From an uncultured Eubacteriales bacterium (GTDB lineage Bacteria > Bacillota > Clostridia > Christensenellales > Aristaeellaceae), in contig CALVPU010000261.1 of NCBI GenBank assembly GCA_944353735.1, positions 1 to 20,425 on the forward strand: DNA of 20,425 nucleotides. Reading direction: 5' to 3'. Under the pieces are notes generated by a model. That model had not been told where the DNA came from. It ran no database searches and worked only from the letters and a program-made list of their open reading frames with translations. Below are positions 15,651 to 20,425 of the stretch, in pieces (the stretch's first letter is position 1; every line of letters starts with the position of its first letter). The position numbers were made by a program, and so were the translations under genes.

Positions 15651-16139
15651 GGCTTTCAGCGCGCGGGAGGATGTCGCGGACACATTGGCGCGCCGCCGCG
15701 CCCAATGCCATCCGGCGCTCCGCCCGCGCGCGGGCGCGTGCCGAGAAAACCAACAGGGTTATATTTTGTGACATGCCGCTATGCTCCACCCACGCGCGGG
15801 CGCGCGTCGGGAAGACTGCGCGCTGCCTGCGCATGAACGGACCTTTCATCCGCGTGCAGGCAGGCGCGCAGAACCGATCGCCGCGGACGGTGCGATTCGA
15901 GAGCCTTCGATTTTCATCCGCGTGCAGGCGGATGCGCCGAACCGACCTGCGATTCTGTGGTCTGGCGCGGCGGACTTTTCACCTTTGCGCGCAAACAGGG
16001 AACGCCGATGCCAAAGGTCGCGCCGCCATGTCTCCGGGAGCTTGCCGCATCTGCGCGCGAGCGAGGCGCACCCCGTAACGGTACCGGCATCGGTCGTGCC
16101 GCCGTCCCTTGCCGCATCTGCGCGCGGGGAGCGCCCGCG
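15651..16139. repeat. Run of degenerate hairpin repeats, about 58-70-base spacing
   Basis: Adjacent units share exact blocks. CGCGCGGG occurs at 15660 and 15727 (67 apart). CGCGCGGGCGCG is at 15727 and 15793 (66 apart). TTTCATCCGCGTGCAGGC is at 15844-15861 and 15912-15929 (68 apart), each followed by a GAACCGA block. CTTGCCGCATCTGCGCGCG is at 16041-16059 and 16108-16126 (67 apart). A looser unit (TTTTCACC then TTTGCGCGCAAA) lies at about 15976-15993. Most units can fold: CGCCCGCG/CGCGGGCG at 15721-15736, and CATCCGC...GCGGATG with a six-base loop in the second 15.9-kb unit. The sequence between blocks differs. It is not a clean CRISPR array. Confidence 0.6.
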
Positions 16140-16164
16140 CCTGGACGCCGTTTCAAAGCGCCTT

Positions 16165-16503
16165 TCAGGCGAGGATCTTCAGACCGCCGATGTACGGGAG
16201 CTCTACGGCGCGCTCGTTCGTGGTCAGCTGCAGGAAGCAGAGCAGCCCGATCACCAGCGCGGCGAACCAGACGAGCTTGATCGCCAGACCGGCGATGAAG
16301 CCGAGCAGCGGCACGCCGGCGAGAATGCCCAGCAGCGCGCTGAGCAATCCTGCGGCGATCAGCAGCAGCAACCCCTGGTTGGCGCAGTGCTTGCCGAGCT
16401 TGGAATCAGCGCACAGCACCAGCGGCAGGAAGAATACCAGATAGCCCAACCCCGCCTTGAACTTGTTCTCGCGCATGTCCTGACTCGAAAAAACCGGTTT
16501 CAT
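16165..16503 (-). CDS. Small three-helix membrane protein (DUF4870-like)
   Basis: This 112-residue protein has three hydrophobic segments (about 18-31, 42-62 and 65-91). The pattern NKFKAGLGYLVFFLPLVLCADSKLGKHCANQGLLLLI (13-49) and the ending ELPYIGGLKIL (101-111) resemble small DUF4870/TM2-like bacterial membrane proteins. Family members usually have a short polar N-terminus and unknown function. ATG 16503 overlaps the TGA of the HTH gene (ATGA), and AAGGAGGAAGAGC within that gene's end serves as its ribosome binding site, so the two are translationally coupled in fixed ratio. The context suggests the membrane protein and the HTH-repeat protein work together, for example as a membrane tether or signal input. 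The family call is moderate. Confidence 0.8.
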   Translation of the reverse strand: MKPVFSSQDMRENKFKAGLGYLVFFLPLVLCADSKLGKHCANQGLLLLIAAGLLSALLGILAGVPLLGFIAGLAIKLVWFAALVIGLLCFLQLTTNERAVELPYIGGLKILA

Positions 16504-18077
16504 TTTTGCTCTTCCTCCTTGCCGCGGGCACGGATCAATTCGTCCACCATGTCGACAGCCTCAAAATTTCCGGCGTCGATGGCGACTTCCATCAGCCATT
16601 CCAATCCCTTGCCGTCGAGCTTTTTGGCGAACTTGCGCGCCTGCTGCCATTCGCCCGCCTTCGCCATGCGGATGCACAGACGGCAGAGTGCCTCGGCGGG
16701 CAGCAGATCGAGGATCATTTCGATGAACTCGAAGTCCTTCGCACCCACTGCCTCGAGGGCGATCTGCTCCGCCTGCGACGGCTGCATATCGTAGCGTGCC
16801 AGCTGCACGGCGAGCATGCGGGCGCCGGCGCGGCGCGCGGTGGAGGCGATTTCGACCACGCAGGCGCTCAGCTCCATCTGCTCGGCGCGGCTCGCGAGCC
16901 ACTGCCAGTTTTCCGCACGCGCCGCCGCCAGCGCGACGCGCTGCTGTATCTCCGGCGCGAACTCCCAGACGTGCTCTCCCAGCCAGCCCCAGTTGCCCTC
17001 CTCGACTGCCTCGTCGATCATCCGGTCACTGGCATAGCCGCCGAGGTTGGCGCGGACCCAGTCCTGCTTGCCCATCTCGTTGGCGCGCTCGGCGATGCGG
17101 CGCTTGAGCGCGGCATCGTGCACCTCGGCGACGTGCGCGGCGATCCAGTCCCACCGACCGTCCTCGAGCGCGCGCTCAAAGGCGCTGCGGCGCAGGCGCG
17201 CCAGCCGCGCTTCGCGGTCGTCCGCCTCGCCGGACAGGCCGTCGAACGCCTTGGAGACCTCGGTTGCCACGCTCTCGCCGATGCGCACGACCTTGCGCAC
17301 TGCCTTGTCCACGCCGCGACCGATTTTCTGCGAGACGTCGTCGAGCGATTTATAGACGTTTGCCGCGGCGCCCTTGGCGCTGTCCGCGGCGGGACGGACA
17401 TACTTTTCACCCATGGCGATTGCCCGCGCGAATGCGTCGACCGCCTCCTTTTTCAGGAAGGGCGCGATGCGGCGCAGCGTGTCCCAGTTGATCTCTGCGC
17501 CGCTGTCGACGATCAGCGATTCCAGAAAGGCGCTGTCCACAAAGGGCGCGAAGCGGGCGATTTCGGCGGCGCTCAGCTTGCGATTGCAGCCGCGCAGCAT
17601 CTCCTCCACGGCGGACCTGCTCATAAACGGCGCCATCTGCAGGAGCTTTGCCAGGTCGATTGCGCCGTCCTCGCCGCTTTCCTGATTGTCCTCAGGCGCG
17701 TCGCCGTTCTCGCCGACGACTTGCGCGTCCACCGCGCCGTCGTTGGCTTCCGGCGCCTGCGGCGGTTCGGACTTGAACACGTTGCCGATGTCGTTGATCA
17801 TGCCGTCGATGAACTGACCGAGGTTCTGCAGCGTGCCGCCGGATTCGCTTTCCAGGCGCGAATCCGGAATCTCCCCGCTGAGCAGCTGCTCGACCGTGAC
17901 GCCGAACAGCTGCGTCAGTTCCATCAACGTCTGAATGTCCGGAAGCGCCGCGCCGTTCTCCCACTTGGAGACCGCCTGATGCGACACGTTCATTGCCGCC
18001 GCCAGCTGCTGCTGGGTCATGCCCCGTGCCTGCCGCAGCGCGGCGATTGCCTTGCCGACGGTACGGTTGTCGATCAT
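16500..18077 (-). CDS. XRE-type HTH protein with 28-residue helical repeats
   Basis: This 525-residue protein has an N-terminal XRE/Cro-type HTH (about 7-67, LRQARGMTQQQLAAAMNVSHQAVSKWENGAALPD), expected to bind DNA. An acidic linker follows (about 103-140). Next come three repeats with APF at 149-151, 177-179 and 205-207, exactly 28 residues apart. An amphipathic stretch covers about 228-285. From about 299 to the end lie about eight helical repeats marked by Gly/Glu-x-W/F at about 309, 338, 363, 391, 419 (degenerate), 449, 477 and 505, mostly 28 apart, with EDGRWDWI, EEGNWGWL, RAENWQWL, AKDFEFI and DAGNFEAV. The repeats are probably an alpha-solenoid for protein binding. ATG 18077 follows GGAGGGATCTGGCA. 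The next gene overlaps its stop. I do not recognise a named family beyond the HTH; the target is unknown. Confidence 0.88.
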   Translation of the reverse strand: MIDNRTVGKAIAALRQARGMTQQQLAAAMNVSHQAVSKWENGAALPDIQTLMELTQLFGVTVEQLLSGEIPDSRLESESGGTLQNLGQFIDGMINDIGNVFKSEPPQAPEANDGAVDAQVVGENGDAPEDNQESGEDGAIDLAKLLQMAPFMSRSAVEEMLRGCNRKLSAAEIARFAPFVDSAFLESLIVDSGAEINWDTLRRIAPFLKKEAVDAFARAIAMGEKYVRPAADSAKGAAANVYKSLDDVSQKIGRGVDKAVRKVVRIGESVATEVSKAFDGLSGEADDREARLARLRRSAFERALEDGRWDWIAAHVAEVHDAALKRRIAERANEMGKQDWVRANLGGYASDRMIDEAVEEGNWGWLGEHVWEFAPEIQQRVALAAARAENWQWLASRAEQMELSACVVEIASTARRAGARMLAVQLARYDMQPSQAEQIALEAVGAKDFEFIEMILDLLPAEALCRLCIRMAKAGEWQQARKFAKKLDGKGLEWLMEVAIDAGNFEAVDMVDELIRARGKEEEQK

Positions 18078-18133
18078 TGCCAGATCCCTCCGTTTCCAAA
18101 GAAAGTTGTGAGGCGAACCCCATCGCCGCGATC

Positions 18134-18162
18134 AGCATAGCATATTCGCTTGAGAATTGCAA
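18134..18162 (-). promoter_or_regulatory. Likely promoter of the HTH-membrane protein unit
   Basis: On the minus strand TTGCAA (18157-18162), a 17-base spacer, then TATGCT (18134-18139); TATGCTATGCT is a small tandem duplication. It is weaker than the htpG promoter. The transcript leader would be about 50 bases. Confidence 0.5.
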
Positions 18163-18211
18163 GCAACCAGAAGTAGAATTTGCGAAAACGGTGGTTGAAT
18201 CGCGGGGATTG

Positions 18212-18238
18212 CTAGCACTCTTTTGGAATGAGTGCCAA
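18212..18238. promoter_or_regulatory. CIRCE element (HrcA operator)
   Basis: CTAGCACTC (18212-18220), nine spacer bases (18221-18229) and GAGTGCCAA (18230-18238) match the CIRCE consensus TTAGCACTC-N9-GAGTGCTAA at 16 of 18 arm positions. It ends seven bases upstream of the htpG -35 box, in the divergent gap shared with the HTH gene. HrcA repression relieved by heat or misfolding stress is the established role of this element. Confidence 0.9.
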
Positions 18239-18245
18239 AATCCCC

Positions 18246-18274
18246 TTGACAAACTGACCTTTCCTGATTAAAAT
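18246..18274 (+). promoter_or_regulatory. Sigma-A promoter of htpG
   Basis: A perfect TTGACA (18246-18251) and TAAAAT (18269-18274) are separated by 17 bases. The start codon is 33 bases downstream, with GGGAGG (18293-18298) nine bases before it. Confidence 0.9.
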
Positions 18275-18307
18275 AGAGGCGAAACCATTTACGGGAGGTC
18301 TTTGCAC

Positions 18308-20179
18308 ATGTACGGAAAGGGAACCGTTTCCATAAATGCGGAAAACATCATGCCGGTCATCAAGCAGTGGCTGTATTCGGACAAGGACATCTTCGTCCGC
18401 GAGATGGTCAGCAACGGCTGCGATGCCGTCAGCAAGCACAAGCGGCTGGTCGCCACGGGCGAGGCGCAGGGCGACGACGCGCCCTACCGCATCGACGTCG
18501 TGGTGGACAAGGCCGCCGGCACGCTGTCGTTTACCGACAATGGCATCGGCATGACCGCCGAGGAGGTCGAAAAGTACATCGCGCAGGTGGCGTTCTCCGG
18601 CGCGAACGATTTCATCGCCAAGTATGCCGGCGAACAGGGCGGCGGCGACGACGCCAAGATCATCGGTCACTTCGGACTGGGCTTCTACAGCGCCTTCATG
18701 GTCTCCGACAAGGTCGAGATCGACACCAAGAGCTACACCTACGCGCCGGCGGCGCGCTGGATGAGCGTCGACGGCCTGGAGTATGACCTGTCGCTGTCGG
18801 AGCGCACCGCGCGCGGCACGACGATCACGCTGCACATCGACGAGGAGGACAGGGAATTCCTCGACCTGTGGAAGGTGCGCGAGACGCTGGAGAAGCACTG
18901 CGCGTTCATGCCCGTGCCGATCTTCCTCAGCGAGGTCAAGCAACCCAAAGAGGTCAAGGAGGGCGAGGAGACCAAGGAGGAGGACAAGCCCGCCGAGCCG
19001 GAGCAGATCAACGACACCAACCCGCTGTGGATGCGCCGTCCTGCCGACTGCACCGACGAGGACTACCGGGCGTTCTACCGCAAGGTGTTCCACGACTTCG
19101 AGGAGCCGCTGTTCTGGATTCACCTCAACGCGGAGTATCCGTTCAATCTCAAGGGCATCCTCTATTTCCCGAAGATCCGCAACGAGTTTACCGCCAGCGA
19201 GGGCGTCGTCAAGCTGTACAACAATCAGGTGTTCGTCGCCGACAACATCAAGGAAGTCATTCCGGAATTCCTGCTGCTGCTCAAGGGCGTGATCGACTGT
19301 CCCGACCTGCCGCTGAACGTGTCGCGCTCGTTCTTGCAGAACGACGGCTACGTCAAGAAGATGTCGGCGTACATCACCCGCAAGGTTGCCGACCGTCTGG
19401 TCAGCGAGTTCAACAACCGCCGCGAGGACTACCAGCGCTACTGGGACGACATTCATCCGTTCGTCAAATACGGCTGCATCCGCGATGAGAAGTTCTATGA
19501 GCGCGTGAAGAAGGCGCTGCTGTTCAAGACGACGGCGGACGAGTACCTGACGCTCGAGGAGTACCGAAACCGCAACTGCGATGGCGAGGAATGCACCGTC
19601 TACTACGCCAGCGACGCCAAGCGTCAGGCGCAGATGATCAAGCTCTACACCGATCAGGGCAAGGACGTCGTGTTGTTGGACACGCTCATCGACGCGAACT
19701 ACGTCACCTTCCTCGAGTACGCCGAGCGCGAGGAGAAGATTTCGTTCAAGCGCGTGGACGCTGCTGCCGACGGACTTACCGAGGAGGGCGAGGTCAGCGA
19801 GGACGAACGCAAGCAGCTCGAAGCCGAGTTCCGCGAGGCGCTGGACGACAAGGAACTGGACGTGCAGCTCAAGCCGTTCAAGACCGACGACATGATCGCC
19901 ATGATCACCGTCGACGAGCAGAACCGGCGCTTCAGCGAGATGTCCGCGCGCTGGGGCGGCAAGGACCTGAATCTGCCGGAGAAGCGCACGCTGGTGCTCA
20001 ACGCCAAGCACCCGTTGGTCGGCTGGCTCAAGACCGCCGAGGACGGCGACGTCCGCAAGGCTGTGTGTTGTCAGGTCGCCGACCTGGCGGAGATGGCGCG
20101 CCAGCCGCTGGTCGCCGACCGCATGGTCGAATTCCTCAAGCGCTCCAATGAACTGCTGACGATGATCGTCGCGCAGTGA
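18308..20179 (+). CDS. htpG: Molecular chaperone HtpG (Hsp90)
   Basis: This 623-residue cytosolic Hsp90 chaperone is a dimer that remodels client proteins using ATP and is of normal bacterial length. The N-terminal GHKL ATPase domain has FVREMVSNGCDAV (29-41, Glu32 catalytic and Asn36 Mg/ATP-binding; SNGCDA replaces the usual SNASDA), DNGIGM (77-82), GHFGLGFYSAFMV (120-132) and TTITLHI (171-177). A charged linker lies at about 211-236 (KEVKEGEETKEEDKPAEPEQ). The middle domain has EPLFWIHLNAEYPFNLKGILYFP (266-288) and the ATP-contacting Arg340 in NVSRSFLQND. The C-terminal dimerisation domain follows. ATG 18308 is preferred to TTG 18302 because of its spacing to GGGAGG. It is monocistronic, with a near-consensus CIRCE and its own terminator. 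Confidence 0.97.
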   Translation: MYGKGTVSINAENIMPVIKQWLYSDKDIFVREMVSNGCDAVSKHKRLVATGEAQGDDAPYRIDVVVDKAAGTLSFTDNGIGMTAEEVEKYIAQVAFSGANDFIAKYAGEQGGGDDAKIIGHFGLGFYSAFMVSDKVEIDTKSYTYAPAARWMSVDGLEYDLSLSERTARGTTITLHIDEEDREFLDLWKVRETLEKHCAFMPVPIFLSEVKQPKEVKEGEETKEEDKPAEPEQINDTNPLWMRRPADCTDEDYRAFYRKVFHDFEEPLFWIHLNAEYPFNLKGILYFPKIRNEFTASEGVVKLYNNQVFVADNIKEVIPEFLLLLKGVIDCPDLPLNVSRSFLQNDGYVKKMSAYITRKVADRLVSEFNNRREDYQRYWDDIHPFVKYGCIRDEKFYERVKKALLFKTTADEYLTLEEYRNRNCDGEECTVYYASDAKRQAQMIKLYTDQGKDVVLLDTLIDANYVTFLEYAEREEKISFKRVDAAADGLTEEGEVSEDERKQLEAEFREALDDKELDVQLKPFKTDDMIAMITVDEQNRRFSEMSARWGGKDLNLPEKRTLVLNAKHPLVGWLKTAEDGDVRKAVCCQVADLAEMARQPLVADRMVEFLKRSNELLTMIVAQ

Positions 20180-20212
20180 CCTGCCGGCGCGCAAACGGGC
20201 TTCCGCATTTAT

Positions 20213-20245
20213 ACGGGCTTCCGCATTTTGCGGCAGCCCGTTTTT
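20213..20245 (+). terminator. Intrinsic terminator of htpG
   Basis: ACGGGCT (20213-20219) pairs with AGCCCGT (20235-20241), and inside it CCGCA (20221-20225) pairs with TGCGG (20229-20233) across one mismatch. TTTTT follows at 20241-20245. The left arm, ACGGGCTTCCGCATTT, is duplicated just upstream at 20195-20210, so either copy could pair with the right arm. Confidence 0.88.
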
Positions 20246-20425
20246 CTCTGCCCGCGCGTGCAAAGCGCCGCGCGCTCGCGTGCGTTTTATGAGTGACCAG
20301 TCCTATTTTATCATTTCGCAGTGCGGTGCGCCATGTGCTTGTCCGCGCGCGGAAGGCATCCGTTTGCGCTGTCTCGCGTGCGGCTGCCCGTGCACGCGGA
20401 TAAAGCGCGCTCCGCCTTCGGCGGG
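20246..20425. other. Gene-free end of window
   Basis: No gene is visible in these 180 bases. TGCACGCGGATA (20391-20402) is the reverse complement of the core of the repeat at 15844-15929. CCGCC-TTC-GGCGG (20412-20424) forms a small hairpin cut off by the window edge. Confidence 0.5.

Larger units (their letters stand above)
15421..16164. other. 744-base gene-free interval
   Basis: No credible gene was found here. Open frames on both strands lack ribosome binding sites, give low-complexity Arg/Ala/Pro-rich translations and overlap each other in several frames. The interval holds the LCP terminator, an inverted repeat GGCGCTTCGC (15579-15588) / GCGAAGCGCC (15621-15630), an AT-rich island at about 15750-15785 and the repeat run from 15651 to 16139. 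A weak hairpin (16159-16171) spans the stop codon of the leftward membrane-protein gene. Confidence 0.6.

Noticed and set aside
15651..16139. Functional CRISPR array
   Set aside because: Repeat blocks are only 8-19 bases identical and change type along the run, spacing varies from 58 to 70 bases, and no cas genes are present in the window.
15375..16794. Overlapping open frames between the LCP gene and the membrane-protein gene
   Set aside because: Several frames on both strands are open at once, with low-complexity translations, no ribosome binding sites and repeated DNA underneath. None looks like a protein.
18246..18266. CtsR-like heptads at the htpG promoter
   Set aside because: The reverse strand has GGTCAGT and TGTCAAG, but the spacing and bases do not fit the tandem heptad consensus, and the -35 box explains part of the match.

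Overview
This window is about 20.4 kb of G+C-rich, densely coded DNA. It reads most like a high-GC member of the Bacillota, probably Clostridia. The support is strong GGAGG-type ribosome binding sites, sigma-A promoters close to consensus with exact 17-bp spacers, a near-consensus CIRCE element, a LytR-CpsA-Psr (LCP) cell-wall ligase, a CUT1 sugar ABC system without its own ATPase, and an Mbeg1-like hydrolase. Placement below class level (for example Christensenellales or Oscillospirales) is a guess. No rRNA, tRNA, phage, IS or convincing CRISPR locus was seen. High GC gives nearly every gene long antisense or out-of-frame shadow ORFs, which are left out.

Region 1 (about 1-5620, minus strand) is a carbohydrate uptake and oxidation operon. 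It runs from a promoter at 5592-5620 through a solute-binding protein, two CUT1 permeases, a Gfo/Idh/MocA dehydrogenase and a smaller divergent relative, to an intrinsic terminator at 20-55. Two strong stem-loops lie between the binding-protein gene and the first permease gene. No ATPase, glycosidase or regulator is encoded here.

Region 2 (5753-6826, plus strand) is a lone Mbeg1-like alpha/beta hydrolase gene with a GHSKGG nucleophile elbow.

Region 3 (6837-13961) is an efflux cluster. A MATE gene and an MFS gene are transcribed leftwards. Divergently, a marR-type regulator gene and the two halves of a heterodimeric ABC exporter are transcribed rightwards with overlapping ends. The two promoters lie back to back. 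A perfect 14-bp palindrome in the marR leader is the likely operator. The ABC pair has the classic asymmetric nucleotide sites: subunit 1 is degenerate in Walker B and the switch loop, subunit 2 in the signature motif.

Region 4 (14023-15517) is an LCP gene with its own promoter and a 38-bp palindromic terminator.

Region 5 (15518-16164) has no credible gene. It holds a run of GC-rich, hairpin-forming degenerate repeats spaced about 58-70 bases apart.

Region 6 (16165-18077, minus strand) is a two-gene unit. One gene encodes an XRE-type HTH protein whose remaining 450 residues are built largely from 28-residue helical repeats of two kinds (APF type, then Trp type). The other encodes a small three-helix membrane protein translated by ATGA overlap. 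This is the best candidate for an undescribed system.

Region 7 (18212-20245, plus strand) is htpG (Hsp90), preceded by a near-consensus CIRCE element and followed by a terminator whose left arm is duplicated. The last 180 bases carry no gene but include an inverted relative of the region 5 repeat.
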